Below are positions 31,162 to 38,880 of a DNA stretch of 64,000 nucleotides, one piece after another. Under the pieces are notes generated by a model. The model saw only the letters and a program-made list of their open reading frames with translations. It searched no databases and was not told the DNA's origin. Both the position numbers and the translations under genes were made by a program. The stretch is from DATJOJ01 sp035507035 (GTDB taxonomy: Bacteria > Acidobacteriota > Terriglobia > Terriglobales > Acidobacteriaceae), in NCBI GenBank assembly GCA_035507035.1, contig DATJOJ010000074.1, forward strand, positions 62,001 to 126,000, in the 5' to 3' direction. The number at the start of each line of letters is the position of its first letter. Position 1 is the stretch's first letter.

Positions 31162-32730
31162 ATGACACGCACACTTGCGACTTCGTGTCGCTTGTTTACC
31201 GCCCTTTGTCTGTTGTTGGGACTCATTCCAACATTTGCCGCAACCCAGAAGAATCCGATCGTCATTCATGAAATCAAACATGACGTTTCGTTGCCGCTCA
31301 GCGTCATGGCCAAGCTCGCGCCACCAGCGCCGTCGACTCACATCATCATGCGTGAACACCGGTCTCCGAAACACTTCTTCAACATCGTGAAGGAGCAGGA
31401 CCCGGTAGTGCAGACGGAGTACGGCCCGCTGGTCTCGACACAGAACCTACTCAGTTTCGATGGCGTTACTGAAAACCAAGGCGGAGCGCAGCCTCCGGAC
31501 ACGAACGGTTCGGTGGGAGCGACGCAGTTTGTGCTGATCACGAATTTCGACTACCAAGTTTTCGACAAGAGCGGCAACCAGATTCTGGCACCGACTCGCA
31601 TTCACACTATCTGGTCGGGATTTGGCGGGGAGTGTTCTTCGGATGACGGCGGCGATCCGATCGTTCTCTGGGACAAACTCGCGCAGCGCTGGCTAGTGGA
31701 GCAGTTGGAATACTTCGGAACGGACCTGGTATGCGTGGCGGTTTCCACGACCGAAGACGCGACCGGCAGTTACAATCGGTATTCCTTCAGCTTTGGCAGC
31801 GCACTTCCGGACTATCCGAAATTGTCGGTTTGGCCGGATGCCTATTATCTCTCGGTGAACAACTTCGGAGCGGGCTACGGCGAACCCTGCGCACTGGATC
31901 GTACGGCAATGCTGGCCGGTACCACCGCAACCATGCAGTGCTTCTCGCCCAATTCGCAGAATTTCAGCTTCCTGCCGTCTGACGTGGATGGGGCGACCCT
32001 TCCACCGAGCGGCGCGCCGGCGAAATTCGTGGAACTAGGAAACACTAACACCACCCTGAACGAATATGACTTCCACGTAGACTTCACCAACCCAAACAAC
32101 TCGACTTTCACTGGTCCGCACACCATCACTGTGCCGGCTTACACGTTGCTCTGCGGTGGCGGTGGTGGGGCTTGCATTCCGCAGCCGGGAACCTCCGTTC
32201 TCGTCGATGCTCTTGGCGATCGGCCGATGTATCGCTTGGCGTATCGCAATTACGGGGACCACGAAGCTATGGTGTTAGCTCACTCCATCTCACCAGGTTC
32301 GGGTTCGACTGCGGTGGCAGCCACGCGCTGGTACGAGCTGCGTGCCACGCCTCCGGGAGGCTCCTGGACGCTGTATCAGACGGGAACCGAGTCGAGCAAG
32401 ACTTACAACATCTGGATGGCCAGCGTAGCCATGGACAAAGTAGGCAACATGGCTATCGGGGCCAGCTTTGACAATAAAACCAATGTCGATCCCAGCATTG
32501 GATACAGTGGTCGAGTTCCCAGCGATCCGCTTGGAAAGCTGGAAGGACCAAAGATCATTGTGAAGGGAACGGGAGTGGAGACGTCCAGCAACCGCTGGGG
32601 CGACTATAGCAGCATGAGCGTCGACCCGTCGGATGATTGCACGTTCTGGTATACCCAGATGTATTACAAGACGACGGGCATCGACTGGGTAGCCCACGTG
32701 GCGTCGTTCAAATTCACATCCTGCAACTAA
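31162..32730 (+). CDS. Large secreted protein of unknown function
   Basis: The 522-residue protein has a signal peptide (MTRTLATSCRLFTALCLLLG...FA) and a GAGGAGG ribosome site. The body is beta-rich with Asp/Gly/Asn turns (PPDTNGSVGATQFVLITNFD, GDPIVLWDKLAQRWLVEQLE, LPDYPKLSVWPDAYYLSVNN, YRLAYRNYGDHEAMVLAHSI), which suggests a propeller. Short Cys-rich loops (LLCGGGGGACIP) may form disulfides. Exported proteins with the PPDTNGxVGxxxxV motif are common in soil bacteria and generally unassigned. Confidence 0.8.
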   Translation: MTRTLATSCRLFTALCLLLGLIPTFAATQKNPIVIHEIKHDVSLPLSVMAKLAPPAPSTHIIMREHRSPKHFFNIVKEQDPVVQTEYGPLVSTQNLLSFDGVTENQGGAQPPDTNGSVGATQFVLITNFDYQVFDKSGNQILAPTRIHTIWSGFGGECSSDDGGDPIVLWDKLAQRWLVEQLEYFGTDLVCVAVSTTEDATGSYNRYSFSFGSALPDYPKLSVWPDAYYLSVNNFGAGYGEPCALDRTAMLAGTTATMQCFSPNSQNFSFLPSDVDGATLPPSGAPAKFVELGNTNTTLNEYDFHVDFTNPNNSTFTGPHTITVPAYTLLCGGGGGACIPQPGTSVLVDALGDRPMYRLAYRNYGDHEAMVLAHSISPGSGSTAVAATRWYELRATPPGGSWTLYQTGTESSKTYNIWMASVAMDKVGNMAIGASFDNKTNVDPSIGYSGRVPSDPLGKLEGPKIIVKGTGVETSSNRWGDYSSMSVDPSDDCTFWYTQMYYKTTGIDWVAHVASFKFTSCN

Positions 32731-32822
32731 CGGAAAAGTTCCGTTCGAGCAGGACCTTTTCAAAGCACGCGTTCGGCTCTTTTGGGCTGGACGCGTTTTT
32801 ATTTTTTGGCGGTTTCGGGGGC

Positions 32823-32903
32823 GAGGACAGACGGAGCGTTCGCCTTAAACTTGCCGCGCTTAGCCTCGGCTCACGGAAGCTGGGGAATGTTTCGTCTGTC
32901 CTC
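32823..32903. repeat. Inverted repeat GAGGACAGACG ... CGTCTGTCCTC
   Basis: The 11-bp arms at 32823-32833 and 32893-32903 are perfectly complementary and enclose 59 bp. The left arm runs into CAGACGGAGCGTTCGCC, the motif also found at 21473 and 24090. It looks like a small non-autonomous element between two convergent genes. Confidence 0.55.
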
Positions 32904-32912
32904 AGGTTAGGG

Positions 32913-34235
32913 TTAGGTCAGATATATGCGGCTGCGATTCAGCTTGTGTTGCAAGCTAGCGGCGAGTTGATCGATGTCGGCGGTAGCGATGAGCGGGGTG
33001 GTTCCATCGAGGAATGGGGTGCGATTGCTGCCGACGGCATCACGACGAATCTGCAGCAAGAGAGCTTGTACGGCGGTGGAATCGAGTTTTTGCGGAGTTA
33101 GCTGCACGATCTCGCTTAGCGCGGCGCCCAGGGAGATAGGCTCACGATAAGGACGTGGGCTGGTCATGGCGTCGAACGTGTCGGCGAGGCCGACGATGCG
33201 CACGGGCATGGGAAGGTCGTCGATGCGGAGGCCGTCGGGGTAGCCGGAGCCATCGGCACGCTCGTGATGCCAGCGCACAATTTCAGGAATGTTGGGCCAA
33301 GGCAGTTGCACGCCGCTGACGATTTGATGGCCGACGACGGTGTGGTCGGCCATTTCGCGAAACTCGTCGGGATTGAGGGTGGTGGGTTTTCCGAAGAGGC
33401 GTTTGTCGACGGCGACTTTGCCAATGTCGTGTAAATAGCCGGCGGAGCGGAGGGCGGCGATTTCGGAGGTGTCCATTTGCATGGCTTCGCCGATGGCGGC
33501 TGCGTAGCGCGCGACGCGAAGGGAGTGTCCGTGAATGTTCACGTGCTTAACGTCGATAGCGGCAGCGAAGGCTTCGAGAGCGGTGTCGTAATAGCCATGA
33601 AGGGAAGCCACCATGCGCAGGTTTTCGGAGACCCGCTGGGCCAAGTTCTGCGTGAGCATGTGATTTTGCACGGCGAGCGCGACGTAATGACAGAGGAGGC
33701 TTAAGGCTTCGAGTTCTTCGGCGTCATATTGGGATTCACTGCGGCGCTGACCGAGAGCAACGGCGCCTACAAACTTGCCGCCGGTCAGGAGAGGGGCGAC
33801 GCACTTGAAAAGTTCCGGCGCGACATTGCCGTTCAAGCTGAAAAACTGGTCGTAGGAACTGGAGTTCAAGATGGCCGGGCCACGCGCGGACATGAGCGCA
33901 TGAACGTGTTTGGGAAGAAGTGGAATGAGCGCGGGTTCGGGCATCAAGGCAAAGCCGGCGCTGGCGATCGAGGTAAGGAGGGAAGGTTTGTCGCTGTAAA
34001 TAAAAAGAACAATCTCGCGCGCATCGGCGGCCTCTTGCAAGGCCGCGAGCATGGCACGCGCTGTCTGAGGGAAGTCGCGCTCTCCGGTCATGGCGGGGCC
34101 AAGATCGGATAACGCTTCTACCGTGCGCAGCAGCCGCCGGAAATTATCTTTTTGCACAGACACTGGCGCTGGTGGGTGCAAAAAACCAGAGCAAGGTTGA
34201 GAGTACCACGCAGGGAAAGCGGAGTAATCAGGCAA
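32913..34235 (-). CDS. GAF domain HD-GYP phosphodiesterase
   Basis: Residues 35-205 form a GAF-like sensor (IVLFIYSDKPSLLTSIASAG, FVGAVALGQRRSESQYDAEE). Residues 225-395 form an HD-GYP domain with the HD metal pair (LRSAGYLHDIGKVAVDKRLF) and the GYP signature (HHERADGSGYPDGLRIDDLP), so hydrolysis of cyclic di-GMP to pGpG/GMP is expected. The start is uncertain: TTG 34235 gives 440 residues, GTG at 34163 or 34157 would remove a disordered leader. It has an opposite-acting partner in principle at 44582 (GGDEF protein), though not in the same operon. Confidence 0.88.
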   Translation of the reverse strand: MPDYSAFPAWYSQPCSGFLHPPAPVSVQKDNFRRLLRTVEALSDLGPAMTGERDFPQTARAMLAALQEAADAREIVLFIYSDKPSLLTSIASAGFALMPEPALIPLLPKHVHALMSARGPAILNSSSYDQFFSLNGNVAPELFKCVAPLLTGGKFVGAVALGQRRSESQYDAEELEALSLLCHYVALAVQNHMLTQNLAQRVSENLRMVASLHGYYDTALEAFAAAIDVKHVNIHGHSLRVARYAAAIGEAMQMDTSEIAALRSAGYLHDIGKVAVDKRLFGKPTTLNPDEFREMADHTVVGHQIVSGVQLPWPNIPEIVRWHHERADGSGYPDGLRIDDLPMPVRIVGLADTFDAMTSPRPYREPISLGAALSEIVQLTPQKLDSTAVQALLLQIRRDAVGSNRTPFLDGTTPLIATADIDQLAASLQHKLNRSRIYLT

Positions 34236-34347
34236 TTGTTGGTTAGTTTGGTGCGGAGTTTCTTAAAACCAAGACCGCCGAGGGCGCAGAGGACGCCGAG
34301 TGCTGGGAACGATACCCGGGGTCATGATGGGGTTCGGTCAACGAGGG

Positions 34348-34917
34348 TTACAGTCTGGCGCGAACGGCCGCGAAGGTCATGTCCCGCGCACGGCTGCGGG
34401 TTTGCTTCTTCCACTTGAAGAATAAAGTGGTGTAGGTATCAGTAAGGTAGCCGGTGCGCGGTATTTGCAGTTCGCGCGCAGTGCGGTCGATCCAGCGGGA
34501 TGGACCTTCGATCTCGCCAAAATTTCCAATGGGGGTTTCGTCCACGACCACGTGGCCCTTGCCATCGCTCCATTCGGAGCGAAATTTTTCATAACGAAAT
34601 GTTGGGGCAAAGCGTAAGGCACGGAGGATGGCTTCGGTTTGACGGCCGTCTTCGACTTTGGTTTCGTTTTCAGTGCGGGTTTTGTGACGGCCAGTCTTGC
34701 CTTTGGCTTTGTGGGTAAGGATCCAAGCTGGGCCATATTTGCGGAGGCGCAGGAGTTCGCCGCGCTTGCGCAATGGCTGCCCGGGCAGATCGTAAAGTGA
34801 ATTCATTTCGTGAGTGCGGGGAGTGATGAGCCGAAATCCGGATTGCCGGAGGCGGCGGTTGAGCTGCCGCAAATCCTCGACGCGAAACTTAATTTCGATT
34901 TCCTGATTGGATTTCAT
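34348..34917 (-). CDS. CYTH domain protein (class IV adenylate cyclase-like)
   Basis: The 189-residue protein begins with the CYTH signature (NQEIEIKFRVEDLRQLNRRL, ExExK) and has the beta-tunnel charged strands (KRGELLRLRKYGPAWILTHK, GHVVVDETPIGNFGEIEGPS). The family includes CyaB-type adenylate cyclases and thiamine/inorganic triphosphatases; the substrate cannot be told from sequence alone. It begins 26 bp after the true stop of the DedA-rhodanese gene, so both are probably one transcript. Confidence 0.85.
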   Translation of the reverse strand: MKSNQEIEIKFRVEDLRQLNRRLRQSGFRLITPRTHEMNSLYDLPGQPLRKRGELLRLRKYGPAWILTHKAKGKTGRHKTRTENETKVEDGRQTEAILRALRFAPTFRYEKFRSEWSDGKGHVVVDETPIGNFGEIEGPSRWIDRTARELQIPRTGYLTDTYTTLFFKWKKQTRSRARDMTFAAVRARL

Positions 34918-34943
34918 CCGAGGTTAGTATAAGACGGCGCCGA

Positions 34944-35915
34944 TTAGCTAAAGGTTGGCAGTTTGACCAAGTCGCTCGAGGGGACGGGTTCGAGGGGTTC
35001 ACCCGCCTTTCGCCAAGCCGCGAAGCCGCCTTCGATGACGAAGGCGTTGAAGCCCTTGTCTCGCAGTTGCAGCGCCACCCGGGCGCTGGTCGCTTCGCGT
35101 GCTCAAGTACAGTAAAGATAAATATCTTTGTCCTTGGGCAAAGTTTTGAGTTCTTCGATGAGATTGTTGGGTTCGAAGCGGATGGATCCCTGAATGCGTT
35201 CGGCATTGGGATCGTAGTAGCCGTGACTGCGAACATCGAGCAGAAGGATCTTGCCATTGCCGTCAGCGGCAAGCCGACGGGCGAGCTCCTGAACCTGCAC
35301 CCGCGGCACAACGCGGTAAACCTTAGCCTTGCGATAAAGCGCGATGCGATAGGCAATGTAAACGATCGCGGCTGCGAGCAGCACTTCTTCCAGAGAGTGA
35401 GTGGCAGTCTGAACTCTGCGCGTGAGGGTGGCGAGAAAGTCACGCGATAAAAAGCCGACGGCCGTATAGGAAAGGATGTAAAGCGAAACGCCGGCGACGT
35501 CGAGGCGCAGAAATTGCGAGTAGGGCATTTTCATACTGCCGGCCAAGGGCGGAGCCATGGTGTTGATGCCGGGAATGAACTTGGCGAATAGAAGAGTGAG
35601 CTTTCCGCGTTTGTAGAAAGATTCGGCGGAGCGGAGGATGCAGGTTTCGGGATTGATCGAGATGCGGCAGAGGACGCCCAGCAGCCACCATCCCATGTGC
35701 TTGCCGGCGGCGAACAGTAACGTATCGCCTGCGACCATGGCCGAGATGGCGAGAATTAGAACGATTGGGGCGCTGAGCGTCTTCGAGGCGATAGCTGCGC
35801 CGCCACCGACCAGAGCGAGGGCGGCGGGAACCGGCAGACCGATTGCCTCGGCGAACACGATCAGGAAGATAAGAAGATAGCCGTGGGCGGCAATATCTGA
35901 GAAGAGATGATTCAC
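34944..35915 (-). CDS. DedA-rhodanese fusion, predicted selenoprotein (UGA = Sec271)
   Basis: Residues 1-200 are a DedA/VTT membrane protein (FAEAIGLPVPAALALVGGGA, GDTLLFAAGKHMGWW, FIPGINTMAPPLAGSMKMPY). Residues 210-318 are a rhodanese sulfurtransferase (ILLLDVRSHGYYDPNAERIQ). At codon 271 there is an in-frame TGA (35103-35105): the sequence reads YLYCT-UGA-AREATSARVA. In the Cys relatives of this family the residue is Cys (YCxCxxEAxSA), and it is the catalytic one. Beyond the TGA the frame stays open for 52 codons and completes the fold (VIEGGFAAWRKAGEPLEPVP) before TAA at 34944-34946, 26 bp from the next gene. A SECIS-like hairpin follows the UGA. Read as a stop, the domain would be cut at its active site. 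GTG start at 35915. SelA at the right edge shows the pathway exists. Confidence 0.85.
35070..35088 (-). promoter_or_regulatory. Putative bacterial SECIS hairpin
   Basis: In the mRNA, 14 nt after the UGA, CAGCGCC pairs perfectly with GGCGCUG around a CGGGU loop. The loop starts 21 nt after the UGA, inside the 16-37 nt range known for SelB-read bacterial SECIS elements, and has G at its second position as the consensus asks. A computed fold and comparison with relatives would be needed to confirm it. Confidence 0.7.
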
Positions 35916-35950
35916 TGGATCGAGAGCAAGACGGCTGTTGCCAGTATAAA

Positions 35951-35977
35951 CAAAAAAGGGCGGCGAATAGGCCGCCC
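35951..35977 (-). terminator. Rho-independent terminator
   Basis: On the minus strand GGGCGGC, a CTATTC loop and GCCGCCC are followed by TTTTTTG. It ends the small exported gene at 35999 and separates it from the DedA-rhodanese transcript. Confidence 0.92.
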
Positions 35978-35998
35978 GATAAGAACGATGCTGGGAAG

Positions 35999-36307
35999 TT
36001 ACTTCATCATCTTTACGCTCATGACGTGGATGGCCATTTTGTCTTTGTAGACGTGAGCGCTGAGCTCGACGTGGTGGCCTTCATGGCCCTTCACGGCGTC
36101 GGGGTTCATGATGCTCCAGGATGATTTGTCTTTATCGCTGACAAAGCTGTATTTGTCACCGTCGGCCTTGATGGTGCCTTTGAGGGTCTTGAGCGGGGCG
36201 GCAGCGGCTTTATCAGAGGATCCTTGCCCCATATTGTCTTGTGCGATGGCGTTGACGCCGAGCAGCATCACGGAAAACACCATTACGAACAGCAAGAGTT
36301 TCTTCAT
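35999..36307 (-). CDS. Small exported OB-like protein (DUF5818-like)
   Basis: The 102-residue product has a signal peptide (MKKLLLFVMVFSVMLLGVNA) and a small beta domain (LKTLKGTIKADGDKYSFVSD, then HHVELSAHVYKDKMAIHVMS). The GTI...KYxFVSDKDxxxWxIxNP pattern is what I recall for DUF5818, an Acidobacteriota-rich family of exported proteins. AAGGAG lies upstream of the ATG and a clean terminator follows, so it is monocistronic. Function unknown. Confidence 0.78.
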   Translation of the reverse strand: MKKLLLFVMVFSVMLLGVNAIAQDNMGQGSSDKAAAAPLKTLKGTIKADGDKYSFVSDKDKSSWSIMNPDAVKGHEGHHVELSAHVYKDKMAIHVMSVKMMK

Positions 36308-36428
36308 GTTCCTGATCTCCTTGGGGGTGAAAGTTGAACTGCGGAATTATACTCCAGTGACAGTACGGGTCCGGGTGGGAAATGGATTGCGGAAAAGGAT
36401 GGGGATGTAAAAGTTTGTTTCTGGGACG

Positions 36429-37418
36429 CTATTTTTCGCGGGCGACTACGAATTCGGGCGCCCAAAGCAGGGCGCGCTTGCTGTCGTTGTTGGGGAAGTT
36501 GCAGATAGCATTGCGGGCGAGGGCTGCATATTGCAAGGCGCGCTGGTGGGCAGCCTCGATGGAGCCATGGCGGTCGAGGATTTCGAGAATGTTATTGTGA
36601 GTGACACCGTCAAATGCGCGCTCGCGCATTACGGTTTGGATCATCTCGCGCTCGGCGGGCTGGCAGCGGTCCAAAGCGTGAATTACGGCCATAGTGACTT
36701 TGCCTTCGCGCAGGTCGCTGGCCACGGGTTTGCCGAGGACCTCTTCTGAGGCAGTCAGGTCCAGAACGTCGTCAACAATCTGAAATGCCATGCCGAGGTC
36801 ACGCCCGTATTGAGCGAGATTTTCTTCCTGCTCGGGAGTCGCGCCACCGAGGATAGCGCCAAGGCGCATGCATACGGAGAATAGGCAGGCAGTTTTGCGG
36901 TAAATGAGATCGAAGTGCTGATCGAGCGAGATCAGGTGGCCGAGCTTCTCCATCTGCAGCAGTTCGCCTTCGACCATCTGCTGAGTGAGCTCGATGAGGG
37001 TATCAAGAATGCGAAAATTGCGCTCCTGGACGGCGATTTTGAACGCCTGCATGTAGAGCCAGTCGCCGGCGAGAACGCATTTGGAATTACCCCATTGGGT
37101 GTTGGCGGCAGGACGGCCACGGCGGGTTTGAGCCTCGTCGATGATGTCGTCGTGGACGAGGGTTGCGGTGTGAATGATCTCGACGACGGCGCCGAGTCGA
37201 ACCGCGCCCCGCCCGCGATAATCAAAGAGCTTGGCGGAAAGCAGCAGTAGCATGGGACGAATGCGCTTGCCACCGCCGCCGCGCAAATATTCGCCGATTT
37301 CGGTGATGGCTTCGACGGGCGAGACCGTATCGCGGCCAAACTCGCGCTCGATGGCGGCAAGGTCTTCGCGCAGGAGTTCGAAAATTTCTTTTCCGCCGAT
37401 GGATGCCGGTGTGGCCAA
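36429..37418 (-). CDS. Polyprenyl diphosphate synthase (IspB-like)
   Basis: The 329-residue protein has both Asp-rich motifs of trans-prenyltransferases: the first in TLVHDDIIDEAQTRRGRPAA, the second in GMAFQIVDDVLDLTASEEVL, plus GGGKRIRPMLLLLSAKLFDY. It makes long-chain isoprenoid diphosphates, most likely for the menaquinone/ubiquinone side chain. The start is a TTG at 37418 or a close alternative. It is 10 bp from yajQ, transcribed the same way, which suggests co-transcription. Confidence 0.9.
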   Translation of the reverse strand: MATPASIGGKEIFELLREDLAAIEREFGRDTVSPVEAITEIGEYLRGGGGKRIRPMLLLLSAKLFDYRGRGAVRLGAVVEIIHTATLVHDDIIDEAQTRRGRPAANTQWGNSKCVLAGDWLYMQAFKIAVQERNFRILDTLIELTQQMVEGELLQMEKLGHLISLDQHFDLIYRKTACLFSVCMRLGAILGGATPEQEENLAQYGRDLGMAFQIVDDVLDLTASEEVLGKPVASDLREGKVTMAVIHALDRCQPAEREMIQTVMRERAFDGVTHNNILEILDRHGSIEAAHQRALQYAALARNAICNFPNNDSKRALLWAPEFVVAREK

Positions 37419-37428
37419 TCGCTCCTCG

Positions 37429-37926
37429 TTAATTGCTGCGGTAATTCGTGAACTGCATGTCGATACCGAAATCTTGCGCCCGAAGCAGTGAAATAATCTC
37501 CTGCAAAGTATCGCGGTCTTTGCTGCTCACGCGCACGAGATCGCCCTGGATCGACGCATTCACTTTCTTCTTGGTGTCTTTGATGGTCTTGACGATTTCA
37601 CGCGCCTTTTCAATCGGAATGCCTTGCTGCATGGTGATGCGCTGCTTGGCGGTGCCTCCGGCTGCGGTCTCAACCGGGCCGTAAGTCAAGCCTTTGAGCG
37701 GCACACCGCGTTTGACGAGCTTTTGCTGGAAAACGTCATTGATGGACTTCAACTTAAATTCGTCGATGGAGTGGAGGACGATCGCGTCCTTGCCGTCGAG
37801 TTCGATGGTAGACTTCGAATCTTTCAGGTCGAACCGCGTATGGATTTCCTTGAGCGCCTGCTGGATGGCGTTGGAAACTTCCTGCAAGTCAATCTTGCTG
37901 ACCACGTCAAAAGTGTTCTCTGGCAT
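37429..37926 (-). CDS. YajQ family nucleotide-binding protein
   Basis: The 165-residue protein matches YajQ from end to end (NTFDVVSKIDLQEVSNAIQQ, LKEIHTRFDLKDSKSTIELD, KRGVPLKGLTYGPVETAAGG, AREIVKTIKDTKKKVNASIQ, LQEIISLLRAQDFGIDMQFT). The family has two ferredoxin-like halves; the Xanthomonas member binds cyclic di-GMP. Together with HD-GYP and GGDEF proteins in the window, a link to c-di-GMP signalling is reasonable but not shown. Confidence 0.93.
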   Translation of the reverse strand: MPENTFDVVSKIDLQEVSNAIQQALKEIHTRFDLKDSKSTIELDGKDAIVLHSIDEFKLKSINDVFQQKLVKRGVPLKGLTYGPVETAAGGTAKQRITMQQGIPIEKAREIVKTIKDTKKKVNASIQGDLVRVSSKDRDTLQEIISLLRAQDFGIDMQFTNYRSN

Positions 37927-37980
37927 GTTGTTTTAACTTTAAATGATTGCCGCGCCCCAGTAAAAGATGCACCTATAAAG

Positions 37981-38811
37981 CTAAACGGAGTTCGACTTTT
38001 GGGGAAGCGAAAAGAAGCGATGGAAGTTTGCGGTGGTCCGTGAGCCAATTTCTTCGATCGAGGTGGCGCGCAATTCGGCGATCTGCCGGGCGGTTTCCTT
38101 GACGAAGGCGGGCTCGTTACGTTTGCCGCGATGCGGAACAGGCGCGAGATAGGGGGAATCGGTTTCGATCAGGATGTGGTCGAGCGGGACTTCTTTGGCG
38201 GCGTCGCGAATCTGCTGTCCTTTGGGAAAAGTGACGTTGCCGGCGAACGAAATCATGAAACCCAGGTCCAGTGCCCGTTTTGCATGAGGCCAGGTTCCGG
38301 TGAAGCAATGGAGAATTCCGCCGAGGCCGGTCGGACGCCAGTGCTGGTCGATCAGACGCAGGCAATCTTCCCAAGCGTCGTCGGTGTTGTTGGACGGGCG
38401 ACAATGAATGACGATGGGAAGTTTGGCAGTGGCGGCTAAATCCATCTGCTTGATGAAGACTTGCTGTTGGGTTTCGCGAGGCGAGTGGTCGTAGAAATAG
38501 TCGAGGCCGATTTCGCCCCAGGCAATCACTTTGGGTTGAGTTGCTAGTTGTGCGAGTTCGTCGAATGCGGCGTCAGTGGCGAGCTTTGCTTCGTGGGGGT
38601 GAATGCCGACGGTGGCGTATATGAAGTCGTACTTTGCGGCGAGTTGGATGCCGCAGTCCATAGTGCCGGGGCCATCCCCATTGCCGATAGCGACGATGGT
38701 TTGAACGCCAGCCTCGCGTGCATGCTGGATGACTTGCTCGCGATCGGAGTCGAACTGCTTGCCGTCGAGATGGGCGTGGGAGTCGACGAGGGCTAGGTGG
38801 TCGGTGGTCAT
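37981..38811 (-). CDS. TatD family metal-dependent hydrolase
   Basis: The 276-residue protein carries the TatD metal motif VDSHAHLDGKQFDSDREQVI, a second region GIHPHEAKLA, then AWGEIGLDYFYDHSPRETQQ, IVIHCRPSNNTDD and HILIETDSPYLAPVPHRGKR. All metal ligands of the TIM-barrel nuclease are present. TatD proteins are 3'-5' DNases/RNases and D-aminoacyl-like hydrolases of uncertain main substrate. Downstream of metG on the same strand, a common bacterial arrangement. Confidence 0.93.
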   Translation of the reverse strand: MTTDHLALVDSHAHLDGKQFDSDREQVIQHAREAGVQTIVAIGNGDGPGTMDCGIQLAAKYDFIYATVGIHPHEAKLATDAAFDELAQLATQPKVIAWGEIGLDYFYDHSPRETQQQVFIKQMDLAATAKLPIVIHCRPSNNTDDAWEDCLRLIDQHWRPTGLGGILHCFTGTWPHAKRALDLGFMISFAGNVTFPKGQQIRDAAKEVPLDHILIETDSPYLAPVPHRGKRNEPAFVKETARQIAELRATSIEEIGSRTTANFHRFFSLPQKSNSV

Positions 38812-38880
38812 GGATCAGACAGTCGTTGGTCTTGGGCCGCCGGTCGTTGGCAAAACCGCTGTGCCCTCAGCCCGGGATAT

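Noticed and set aside
34889..35443. Minus-strand frame through the rhodanese region, considered as frameshift evidence
   Set aside because: It is in another frame and has no rhodanese similarity. The frame through the TGA alone completes the domain, so no frameshift is needed.
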